Assembly (NCBI RefSeq): GCF_009725205.1
Contig: NZ_WNZY01000019.1
Span: 1 to 64,000 of the forward strand
Source: Paenibacillus timonensis
GTDB taxonomy: Bacteria; Bacillota; Bacilli; Paenibacillales; Paenibacillaceae
Length of the DNA stretch: 64,000 bases
Direction: 5' to 3'
Translations under genes and position numbers: made by a program
The notes under the pieces: model-generated
What the model saw: the letters and a program-made list of their open reading frames with translations, nothing else
What the model was told of the DNA's origin: nothing
The model's database searches: none
Part shown: positions 33,238-39,661 of the stretch, in pieces
Position numbering within the stretch: position 1 is the first letter of the stretch
Layout: each line of letters opens with the position of its first letter

Positions 33238-33846
33238 ATGGATCGTAGAATTATGAAATCGCGGCAGGCGATTATGGAAGCATTCGTCGCATTGCTCGGC
33301 GAGAAGGGTTTTGACAAAGTGACGATTAACGATATCGCCGAACGTGCGAATGTGAATCGGGGTACGGTGTATCTGCATTTTACGGATAAATTCGACCTGC
33401 AGGAGCAATGTATTGAGACCTATTTACAGCAACTGATCGAGAGCTGTCAGCCGGCAGGGGAGATGACTCCGGGATCAGCTAGAGAACTGCTGCTTCAAAC
33501 GTTCGAATTTTTGGGGGCCCATGCGCCGATTTATTCCATTTTGATGACCGGCAAAGGGAACCCTGTGTTCCGCGAACGGATGATGGTTTTCATGCGGCAA
33601 GGAATCACGGATTATCTGAGCACCAATGGCATCCCTTCTGGTATAAGCAGAGAGGTCGAGGTACAGTTTCTAGCCTCCGGCGCTGTAAGTCTGATGGAAT
33701 GGTGGATCGAGGAGGGGATGCCGTATTCTCCGACTGAAATGGTAGATCAGCTCTTCGCGTTGCTCCTTCGCCATTTTCAGATGCCGGAGGGGGAGAAGGA
33801 GAAAGGATCGAAGGTGAAGGTCAGTGAGGAATTCGCCCGAGGGTAA
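33238..33846 (+). CDS. TetR/AcrR family regulator
   Basis: The 202-residue regulator has a helix-turn-helix at about residues 8-55 (ALLGEKGFDKVTINDIAERANVNRGTVYLHFTDKFDLQEQ) and a TetR C-terminal domain of the YxaF/DhaS-like kind (TetR_C_7-like). AGGAGG precedes the ATG with normal spacing. It is divergent from the PanE-like reductase gene with shared dyads between them. Its last 26 bases overlap the end of the convergent 2H-like gene. Confidence 0.9.
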   Translation: MDRRIMKSRQAIMEAFVALLGEKGFDKVTINDIAERANVNRGTVYLHFTDKFDLQEQCIETYLQQLIESCQPAGEMTPGSARELLLQTFEFLGAHAPIYSILMTGKGNPVFRERMMVFMRQGITDYLSTNGIPSGISREVEVQFLASGAVSLMEWWIEEGMPYSPTEMVDQLFALLLRHFQMPEGEKEKGSKVKVSEEFARG

Positions 33847-34198
33847 GATGGAACCCAAACGGAGGGTCCTTGGGCAAGCCAAGTTCGGTCCGTAATCGCT
33901 CCATTTCGCGAGAGCAGACCGGAAGCCAATAATGCTCGGCATTATGGCCCATTTCGTTGGAGTAAGCAAAGGTGAGGGGCTGATGGGCGTATTTGCCCCA
34001 GAACCTTATTTTTCGTTCGGGATCCACGTCTTCACCGCGAATAATCGAAATGTGGCTGCCAAACTTAGGCTTGTTCAACTTCATATGATGGGTCCGATAC
34101 ACCCAATGCCCATAATAATTCATAATGTCCTTCGGGCATTCGGCGATGGCCCAAGTCTCAAAGTAGGTAATGGTTCCCGTCGTTTCAAACCATGTCAT
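33821..34198 (-). CDS. Hypothetical protein with 2H phosphoesterase-like motifs
   Basis: This protein of about 125 residues has two His-x-Ser/Thr motifs, SHISIIRG (middle) and FHLTLGRI (near the C-terminus). This is the spacing pattern of the 2H phosphoesterase/2'-5' RNA ligase superfamily, whose paired histidines cleave cyclic phosphodiesters. Family membership is an inference from these motifs. The start at 34198 (MTWFETTGTITYFE) is chosen for GGGAG ten bases upstream. Its 3' end overlaps the convergent TetR gene by 26 bases. It appears monocistronic. Confidence 0.6.
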   Translation of the reverse strand: MTWFETTGTITYFETWAIAECPKDIMNYYGHWVYRTHHMKLNKPKFGSHISIIRGEDVDPERKIRFWGKYAHQPLTFAYSNEMGHNAEHYWLPVCSREMERLRTELGLPKDPPFGFHLTLGRIPH

Positions 34199-34319
34199 GG
34201 TGCTCGATCTCCCGTTTACCGCCATCCGGCGTAGTCGTCGTGGTTATAGCTTATGCAAATCGCGTGGATCGCAAACGGGAGGGGATTTCGGTGGAGAACT
34301 ATCGACTTGGGCTATCCTA

Positions 34320-35045
34320 TTAAGCGAATAAGTCTTGGATCGATACTTGTAAACCCGGGTATAGCTGGGAGGTTACATACACATCTGCATGGTTTGAAAA
34401 TACGGTCATGTCCGTAATATTGCTGTCCTCCAGTGAGTAGACGAATACGTGTGCTTTCATCGGATCCACAATCCAATATTCCTTCACGCCACATACGCTG
34501 TACAAGTCGAGTTTCTTGACCAGGTCTTTGCTCCGCGTGGAGGGGGACAATACTTCAACGACCAATTGTGGAGTTCCCATGTATTTGCCTTTCGTGTCGA
34601 TTCGATCCTTATCGCAAATGACTACAAGATCGGGTTGTACGACGCAAGTGTTGTTTTCCTCCTTCTCTAGTGTGATATCCAATGGAGAAGTTAGGGGTAT
34701 ACATGGCTTTCCCTTAAACCAAGCGTAAAAAGTGCCCAGCAGTTCTTGAACGGCAAGTTGGTGGTTGAAGGAAGGAGAAGCCAAATTATACACGACACCA
34801 TCGATCAACTCGTAACGTTGCTCCGATGTCTCCGTCAACTCGAGGAAATCTTGGTACGATACCCATTCGCTCCCGGCATGATAGCTCGCTGCTCTCTCTC
34901 TTAGCACGGATTCACTGGCCTCAGAGAGTGCGTCTAGCTTAGCGACGTCCTTCCCATTTCGCGTAACGATAATTTCCTCCCCGGCTTCCGCAAACTTTAA
35001 ATATTTCCCAAAGTTATTTTGCATATCCGTCGAAGATACTCTCAT
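34320..35045 (-). CDS. Fusion of Phd/YefM-like antitoxin and Uma2 family nuclease-like domain
   Basis: Residues about 1-50 (MRVSSTDMQNNFGKYLKFAEAGEEIIVTRNGKDVAKL) match the DNA-binding Phd/YefM antitoxin family. Residues about 60-241 are a Uma2 (DUF820) domain of the PD-(D/E)xK nuclease fold, with VVQPDLVVICDK, PQLVVEVLSPSTRSKDLVKKLDLY and VKEYWIVDP. The usual antitoxin and a possible effector are thus on one chain. The start at 35045 has AAGGTGG upstream. An ATG at 35060 is in frame but covers that site. The promoter carries three TTAGCTAA palindromes, which suggests autoregulation by the Phd part. Nuclease activity is not proven for Uma2. Confidence 0.85.
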   Translation of the reverse strand: MRVSSTDMQNNFGKYLKFAEAGEEIIVTRNGKDVAKLDALSEASESVLRERAASYHAGSEWVSYQDFLELTETSEQRYELIDGVVYNLASPSFNHQLAVQELLGTFYAWFKGKPCIPLTSPLDITLEKEENNTCVVQPDLVVICDKDRIDTKGKYMGTPQLVVEVLSPSTRSKDLVKKLDLYSVCGVKEYWIVDPMKAHVFVYSLEDSNITDMTVFSNHADVYVTSQLYPGLQVSIQDLFA

Positions 35046-35060
35046 GATTCCCACCTTCAA

Positions 35061-35122
35061 TTAGCTAATTATAGTTTTATTTTAGCTAAATATTACGTTG
35101 GAATCAATATGGAATTAGCTAA
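35061..35122 (-). promoter_or_regulatory. Promoter with three TTAGCTAA operators
   Basis: Perfect eight-base palindromes TTAGCTAA lie at 35061-35068, 35082-35089 and 35115-35122, spaced 21 and 33 bases, that is, close to two and three helical turns. On the minus strand a -35 TTGATT (35102-35107) and -10 TAAAAT (35079-35084) are 17 bases apart. The middle palindrome overlaps the -10 box. Confidence 0.7.
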
Positions 35123-35164
35123 GATGTATCGTCGCTGATGCTGGGATCGCTTCAGTAAATTACC

Positions 35165-35659
35165 TCATGAATCAAGTGAGGGGATATCGATGGTCATGGT
35201 CCAGGAAGTACCTGAAATGCCGTAATAGGAAAATCCTAAATGTTGATATAGCTTGACGGCTGAAGTATTCTGGGGATCGACGCTCAGGGAAAGGGATCGG
35301 TATCCGTCGCTCGCTGCCTGCTTGATGATTTCATTCATCAAGGTTCGCCCGATCCCCATCCCACGAAAATCCGGATGGATGGCAATGCCTAACTCCGGCG
35401 TCTCGCTGTCGACATAACCATAACCAGTATTCGTCTCGTCGAACAATCTGTACCATGCCGCCCCCGCAAGATGATCCTCCTTCAGGGCCACTAACGCTCG
35501 ATCTCCTTTTCGCCCCCAATCCTCGTGATACTTCTTAAGATGCGGAGCATTCAAAAGCTCATGCTTTGGTGGTTTCCCCTGCGGGATGTGGATAGACTCA
35601 TAGTGCATATCCGTGAAAAAGTCGAACTCATGGGGTTCGAGCGGTTTAATTGTAATCAT
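35165..35659 (-). CDS. GNAT family N-acetyltransferase
   Basis: The 164-residue protein has the GNAT motif A segment ELGIAIHPDFRGMGIGRTLMNEIIKQA and motif B VDPQNTSAVKLYQHLGF. It acetylates an amine using acetyl-CoA; the substrate is unknown. GAGGT lies six bases before the ATG. It stands alone at the border of the AT-rich island that begins downstream. Confidence 0.9.
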   Translation of the reverse strand: MITIKPLEPHEFDFFTDMHYESIHIPQGKPPKHELLNAPHLKKYHEDWGRKGDRALVALKEDHLAGAAWYRLFDETNTGYGYVDSETPELGIAIHPDFRGMGIGRTLMNEIIKQAASDGYRSLSLSVDPQNTSAVKLYQHLGFSYYGISGTSWTMTIDIPSLDS

Positions 35660-35805
35660 TTCAATACCTCATTATGTAGGGATATAGGGTTTATTTTACC
35701 ATGGGGGATAGGGGTTAAGAGTGCAAAGATGTTTTTTTACACGATAATATTGAGTTCTCTATTTAATGACAGGGAGCGTCTGATTAGCCTTAGAAAAATG
35801 CTAAA

Positions 35806-35833
35806 GTCCCTACTTTTTTGAAAAAGTAGGGAC
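35806..35833. terminator. Hairpin terminator near the XRE gene end
   Basis: A 13-base stem GTCCCTACTTTTT/AAAAAGTAGGGAC has T-rich and A-rich inner arms and lies 18 bases past the stop of the minus-strand XRE gene. It may work in both directions. Confidence 0.6.
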
Positions 35834-35851
35834 CAGCTAAAACTCATGTCT

Positions 35852-36076
35852 TTATGGTTGTTTTCCATTGATACGTTTTGAGTTGTTTGTCTGTCCAAGG
35901 ATATAATCAATACTTACATTGTAGAATTCGGATAACTTAATCAATACAGAGCTTGGAACATCCAAATTCCCGTTTTCGTACCGCGAATAAGTTGCTTGCG
36001 AAATATTTAAATACTCAGCTAATTGTTGCTGCGTCAAATCTCTATCAACTCTTAAATCTCTTATTCTCTTGTACAT
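35852..36076 (-). CDS. XRE family helix-turn-helix regulator
   Basis: The 74-residue protein is almost entirely an HTH_3 domain (IRDLRVDRDLTQQQLAEYLNISQATYSRYENGNLDVPSSVLIKLSEFYNVSIDYILG). It is small, like phage-type or antitoxin-type repressors. It is divergent from a DUF6809-like gene, and the gap holds two related dyads that could be its operators. AT content is higher than in the flanking host genes. Confidence 0.92.
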   Translation of the reverse strand: MYKRIRDLRVDRDLTQQQLAEYLNISQATYSRYENGNLDVPSSVLIKLSEFYNVSIDYILGQTNNSKRINGKQP

Positions 36077-36105
36077 TCATTTATCACCCAAGCTAATTTT
36101 AATCT

Positions 36106-36145
36106 ATGCGAAAATTGCATATTGAGTTTTATGCATTTTTCGCAT
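36106..36145. promoter_or_regulatory. Paired dyad operators in the XRE/DUF6809-like divergent promoter
   Basis: ATGCGAAAATTGCAT (36106-36120) and ATGCATTTTTCGCAT (36131-36145) are near-exact reverse complements of each other (one mismatch). Each has ATGC/GCAT arms seven bases apart, and their centres are 25 bases apart. They suit an HTH_3 dimer such as the XRE product. Confidence 0.6.
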
Positions 36146-36221
36146 AAAATTTAATCATACAGATACCAAATATTTCAAGAGTCATTGATTATATGGACAA
36201 CATTATTAAAGGGGGAGAGGC

Positions 36222-36503
36222 ATGAAAAGTATTGTAGAAGAAATATTTAGTGGCAACTTAAAACCTGAGGAACGAATGGTTCCTAAGGATCCCGACTATC
36301 GCTCACTAAATAATCAAATTTCTGAATTAATGCAAGCAGCTAAAGAAAGATTTTCGGAGAACCACTTCGCTACCCTTGAACAAATCTTAGATTTAAACGG
36401 TGAATCCAATTCTAAGGTTATAAGAGAGGCTTTTGTACAGGGTTACAGGATGGGTACATTGGTAATGGTAGAGGTATTTTGTGGGGGTGAAGAGAAGGTG
36501 TAA
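36222..36503 (+). CDS. Small acidic protein, DUF6809-like
   Basis: The 93-residue protein (MKSIVEEIFSGNLKPEERMVPKDPDYRSL at the start) resembles the DUF6809 proteins that I recall from Paenibacillus and other Firmicutes, often found beside small XRE regulators. It looks fully helical, with no signal peptide. Function is unknown. GGGGGAGAGG precedes the ATG. It is divergent from the XRE gene, with probable operators in the gap, and is followed by a terminator at 36579-36612. Confidence 0.7.
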   Translation: MKSIVEEIFSGNLKPEERMVPKDPDYRSLNNQISELMQAAKERFSENHFATLEQILDLNGESNSKVIREAFVQGYRMGTLVMVEVFCGGEEKV

Positions 36504-36578
36504 GTGTAGTGAAATCTAAGTGATGACTATAATCGGTAGGTTGTTACCGTACCGTAAATATTCAAATAGCCAGTCAAG

Positions 36579-36612
36579 CTTCCGCTACATCTATTAGAGC
36601 GGGAGTTTTTTT
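36579..36612 (+). terminator. Rho-independent terminator
   Basis: An eight-base stem CTTCCGCT/AGCGGGAG with an 11-base loop is followed by seven T residues. The 300-base stretch 36504-36803 otherwise holds a lone cassette-end sequence at 36754 and AT-rich DNA, with no gene that I can support. Confidence 0.75.
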
Positions 36613-36753
36613 ATTTTCGAGCAATTTATATTTCATTCGTCATAATCTTCCATTTTAAGGTTGGATATGATATAGGTAAATTATACTAGTTAGTCATGGG
36701 GCTGTTCGAATATTTCTATGTATTGTCGAATATATGAAGCACAGAGACATGGT

Positions 36754-36765
36754 GTTATCGGAAAT
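36754..36765 (+). repeat. Lone right-end sequence of the cassette-like spacer family
   Basis: GTTATCGGAAAT matches the right ends of the spacers at 37637-37648 (GTTATCAGAAAT) and 38393-38404 (GTTATAGGAAAT). It lies 38 bases before the RES gene, as the other right ends lie shortly before their genes (32 and 69 bases). I find no matching left half upstream. Confidence 0.6.
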
Positions 36766-36803
36766 ACTCAGTACTGCAAATAGAATAAGAGGAGAAAAGA
36801 GAA

Positions 36804-37472
36804 ATGGAATTATATATATCCAATAATGATGATGCTATGGACAAGTACGTACACTTTACCGAACTGTTCCAAAGCAACAGATTTTTGATTAATCAGGATC
36901 ATGATTTTATCAAGCATTATCTTTCCAGTCTTGCAAAAAAAACATATGAAGTGAAAAAAGGACAAAAATTTTATAGAGCAAGGGTTAACGGACTGACTCC
37001 TTTCAAAGAAGATAAGGACTTGGAGGCTCCACCAGACGGAAAAGCTACTTATGGCAGGGTAAATCTAAAAGGTATTTCCTATCTCTATGTAGCAGAATCT
37101 AAGGAAACTGTCATTGCAGAAGTTCAACCATGGTTAGGCGCAAGCATTACAATAGCTGAATGTACTGCACTAGAATCATTAGAAGTAGTAGATTTATTAC
37201 CTTCACAACAAGAAATTTCAGCAGAACATAGTCATCGTAGAGTTATAAGCGGGGAGTTCTCGAAACCCGTTAGACCTGAAACTAAAGAGTTAGATTATAT
37301 CCCCACGCAATATATAGCTGAATGGTTCAAAAACAAAGGATTTGATGGAATTAGGTATGGAAGTGCTTTACACTTTGGAGGAATTAATGTAGCGTTCTTC
37401 GATCCTGCTAAACTACAAGTTAGAAGGATTGAAGAAGTTAATGTAAAAGAAATAACTTATAGAGCTGATTGA
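36804..37472 (+). CDS. RES domain protein (NAD+-degrading toxin family)
   Basis: The 222-residue protein has the RES domain in residues about 50-215: KFYRARV (the Arg), PPDGKATYGRVNLKGISYLYVAESKETVIAEVQPW (the Glu) and GGINVAFFDPA. RES proteins have an ADP-ribosyltransferase-like fold, and the characterised ones destroy NAD+ as toxins, normally neutralised by an Xre/DUF2384 antitoxin. No such antitoxin lies next to this gene. GAGGAGAAAAGAG precedes the ATG. It is AT-rich compared with the host genes and is bounded by spacer sequences of the cassette-like family. Confidence 0.85.
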   Translation: MELYISNNDDAMDKYVHFTELFQSNRFLINQDHDFIKHYLSSLAKKTYEVKKGQKFYRARVNGLTPFKEDKDLEAPPDGKATYGRVNLKGISYLYVAESKETVIAEVQPWLGASITIAECTALESLEVVDLLPSQQEISAEHSHRRVISGEFSKPVRPETKELDYIPTQYIAEWFKNKGFDGIRYGSALHFGGINVAFFDPAKLQVRRIEEVNVKEITYRAD

Positions 37473-37526
37473 ATTTTATAGCTAAGATAAAAGAGTTTTT
37501 TGAGTAAATCAATGAAGTTGAGTACA

Positions 37527-37648
37527 TCCGATAACATAATATTCACGCTGCGGCTCCGTTGGAGCCTTGGTCTGCGAGTTGGATTTCGAGGAGGCATTTC
37601 AGCAGATAACCCCTCGGGGTTCGTGAATACAACAACGTTATCAGAAAT
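37527..37648 (+). repeat. Cassette-like imperfect palindrome, copy A
   Basis: The 122-base element begins TCCGATAAC, then TATTCACGCTGCGG. It ends TTCGTGAATAC, three bases, AACGTTAT, two bases, GAAAT, so its ends are inverted repeats (TATTCACG/CGTGAATA and GATAAC/GTTATC). Inside are a hairpin GGCTCC-GTT-GGAGCC followed by CTTGGTCTGC, and a second hairpin ACCCCTCGGGGT. It is notably GC-richer than the flanking genes. It lies between the RES and HEPN-like genes. Confidence 0.75.
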
Positions 37649-37680
37649 CATATGCAAAATAAATTCAGGAGACAAAACAT

Positions 37681-38241
37681 ATGAATAACTTTTCTGAACA
37701 GGAAATAATTGAGTTAGATAAACTATCAAAACTAATTTCAGATCATTTTGATAAATTCTTAAATGATACGAAGTCCGAGAATTACTTCCAAATAGTTCTA
37801 AGATCTCACTTGTATATTGAAAATGAGCTAAATAAAATGTTGATTAGTTCTTTACAACATCCAGAAATTATTGGTACCAAATTGAGATTCATGGATAAAT
37901 TAAGACTAGTCGTTGCGATGGGGATTTTACCCATAGAAGAAATGGAACCTATTAAAAAAATAAATAATTTAAGGAATTCAATTGCACATAATCTTGATTT
38001 TGAGATAAACGACAAAATTTTGGACGAGATTATCATATCATTTTCGGCAAGACAAAGATTTAAAGTCACTCAAAGATTAGAAAGAGCAACAACAGATTCA
38101 TTAAATAAACTAAGAGCAATATTGTTTGAGATATGGTTGTTGGTTTTTGAGGGTAATCGAATACCTTTAGAAAAAGGAAAGAGATTAGTTGAATATGAGC
38201 TTTGGTTACTAGAGAAGAAATCGAAAAGTGTTGAACAATGA
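37681..38241 (+). CDS. HEPN-like protein with R-x4-H motif
   Basis: This 186-residue, mainly helical protein has NLRNSIAHNL at about residue 103-112. The R-x4-H motif is the catalytic signature of HEPN ribonucleases, and MDKLRLVVAMGIL just before it fits the preceding helix of that fold. Many HEPN proteins are toxins or defence effectors that cut RNA. No nucleotidyltransferase (MNT) partner is adjacent. The ATG is preceded by AGGAGA with nine-base spacing. It is a lone AT-rich gene between spacer copies A and B. The assignment rests on the motif and helical pattern only. Confidence 0.65.
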   Translation: MNNFSEQEIIELDKLSKLISDHFDKFLNDTKSENYFQIVLRSHLYIENELNKMLISSLQHPEIIGTKLRFMDKLRLVVAMGILPIEEMEPIKKINNLRNSIAHNLDFEINDKILDEIIISFSARQRFKVTQRLERATTDSLNKLRAILFEIWLLVFEGNRIPLEKGKRLVEYELWLLEKKSKSVEQ

Positions 38242-38252
38242 AACCATATGAC

Positions 38253-38404
38253 TTCTGATAACACCGTATTCACGCTGCGGGACTAGGTTCCTTGGTTGCC
38301 AGATGAATAATCAAAGAAGAAGCTCAGACAACAAACGGCCCATCCTAAGATAAGAGCTATCTAAGGCTGGGGCGTTTCGTGAATACATGAACGTTATAGG
38401 AAAT
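38253..38404 (+). repeat. Cassette-like imperfect palindrome, copy B
   Basis: The 152-base element begins TTCTGATAACACCG then TATTCACGCTGCGG, identical to copy A over the last 14 bases. It ends TTCGTGAATAC, three bases, AACGTTAT, two bases, GAAAT, as copy A. The first internal hairpin is GGGAC-TAG-GTTCC, with different bases from copy A but kept pairing, followed by CTTGGTTGCCAGA. The middle is longer and unrelated. Confidence 0.75.
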
Positions 38405-38473
38405 ATCACAAAATACTACAAAGAAATCGAAATATGATATTCATTTATATAAATATTGGGAGGCAGAGCAAGT

Positions 38474-39271
38474 ATGGGAAGGCCAAAACAATGGGTCGAA
38501 AAGTGTATTTCTCCTGGAATATATGAAGTGGAAATCTCTAGTTGGAAATATTTTAGTGCATATATCTTAAATGAAATGCTCGATTATAGAGGATACATAT
38601 GGCGTGGACACTTGTGTCATGATTGGAAGCTTGAACCGACACTAGATAGGATATTAAGAAAAAACAATAAACCACTTAATAACTTGTCAATTAGGAATAA
38701 GCATTTAGAAAACTTCAAATATGCAGCAAGAGGTAGGAGAGGAATTAATCCACCGATTTTAAAGAATGATAACGATTGGTGGGCACTTGGACAACATAAT
38801 GGGCTTGCAACTCCGCTTTTGGATTGGTCAGCGTCTCCGTTTGTTGCTGCTTATTTTGCTTATGCTGATGAATGTATTGAACAAGGGAATCGTAGGGCAA
38901 TTTATGCGTTGACTACGTATGAGATCTCTAAGAAATGTAGAGAAATATTAAAAAATCATAAAGGCGAATCACGTGCTGATATAGTTGAGTTTATCAAACC
39001 GCTTTCTGATGAGAATCATCGATTGGTGAATCAGGGTGGAATGTTTACTAGATCACCTGACGGAGAGGACGTTGAATCTTGGATTAAAAGACATTTCGAT
39101 TCGAAAGAAATTGATATATATATTTTAATTAAATTAATTCTTCCTGAATCGGATAGAGAACTTGCTCTAAAGACGTTGAATAGAATGAATATTAATCACT
39201 TAACTCTTTTTCCTGATTTATATGGTGCATCAAAATATTGCAATACTGATTTGAAAATTAAGTCGTATTAG
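38474..39271 (+). CDS. FRG domain-containing protein
   Basis: The protein of about 265 residues has the FRG domain: YIWRGHLCHDWKLEPTLDRIL (about residues 40-60), then WWALGQHNGLATPLLDWSASPFVAAYFAYAD, the standard second block. FRG proteins are common in defence islands and mobile elements, but I know of no settled biochemical function. I place the start at 38474 (MGRPKQW), with GGGAGG ten bases upstream, and not at the in-frame TTG at 38456, which overlaps that site. It is AT-rich, follows spacer copy B, and ends at a terminator before copy C. Confidence 0.87.
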   Translation: MGRPKQWVEKCISPGIYEVEISSWKYFSAYILNEMLDYRGYIWRGHLCHDWKLEPTLDRILRKNNKPLNNLSIRNKHLENFKYAARGRRGINPPILKNDNDWWALGQHNGLATPLLDWSASPFVAAYFAYADECIEQGNRRAIYALTTYEISKKCREILKNHKGESRADIVEFIKPLSDENHRLVNQGGMFTRSPDGEDVESWIKRHFDSKEIDIYILIKLILPESDRELALKTLNRMNINHLTLFPDLYGASKYCNTDLKIKSY

Positions 39272-39291
39272 AATATATGTCAAGTTGAGAC

Positions 39292-39325
39292 CCACTGAGA
39301 TATATTACATCTGGTGGTTTTTTTT
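39292..39325 (+). terminator. Rho-independent terminator of the FRG gene
   Basis: A stem of CCAC and AGAT with GTGG and ATCT, with a small internal mismatch, is followed by eight T residues. Confidence 0.7.
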
Positions 39326-39359
39326 AAAATGTGATTGTTATATCAATGATGTGCGATAC

Positions 39360-39414
39360 TTCCGATAACACCATATTGAAGCTTCAGGCCATTCGGCCTT
39401 CGGTCCGCCAGAGG
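39360..39414 (+). repeat. Cassette-like spacer, left module copy C
   Basis: TTCCGATAACACCATATTGAAGCTTC is followed by the hairpin AGGCC-ATTC-GGCCT and CGGTCCGCCAGAGG, matching the left modules of copies A and B. No right end is seen. The segment 39415-39548 holds no gene that I can support; it contains a further large hairpin (CCGGTTC near 39473 with GAACCGG near 39532) enclosing a smaller one. Confidence 0.6.
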
Positions 39415-39548
39415 TTTTTCGATGAAGAAGATTCACGTGGACACAGCTGCGAGGATAATCACGCTTCGCGCACCGGTTCGATATGGAGGCTGCGCTTCTC
39501 TTGGATATGCACCTTAAGCCTCTTGGCTTACTGAACCGGGGGCCCCTT

Positions 39549-39608
39549 CTACAGATAACAAAACATTCATGCTTCGGCGTTCGCCTTGGTCTTCAGAAGA
39601 GTTTTTTT
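39549..39608 (+). repeat. Cassette-like spacer, left module copy D
   Basis: CTACAGATAACAAAACATTCATGCTTC is followed by the hairpin GGCG-TT-CGCC and CTTGGTCTTCAGAAGAG, then a run of T. It marks the right border of the AT-rich island; the promoter of the next host gene starts immediately after. Confidence 0.6.
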
Positions 39609-39609
39609 G

Positions 39610-39637
39610 TTGTGTAAAGTAACCATTTAGCTATAAT
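39610..39637 (+). promoter_or_regulatory. Promoter of the isomerase gene
   Basis: TTGTGT (39610-39615) and TATAAT (39632-39637) are 16 bases apart, 25 bases upstream of the start codon. Confidence 0.55.
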
Positions 39638-39661
39638 AATCTCGAGAAAGGAGGAGATTCA

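Noticed and set aside
36804-37472. RES plus the XRE gene at 35852 as a RES-Xre toxin-antitoxin pair
   Set aside because: The XRE protein lacks the DUF2384 antitoxin domain, is on the opposite strand, and is separated by the DUF6809-like gene and a terminator.
37527-38404. Spacer copies A and B as MITE insertions
   Set aside because: Terminal inverted repeats would fit a MITE, but I see no flanking target duplications, the middles differ in length and sequence, and the right-end sequence occurs alone before RES. Not excluded, only less favoured.
36754-39608. A classical integron array with attC sites
   Set aside because: The architecture is similar, but the outer boxes do not fit RYYYAAC/GTTRRRY, and no integron integrase or attI-like site is in the window. 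I therefore call it cassette-like only.
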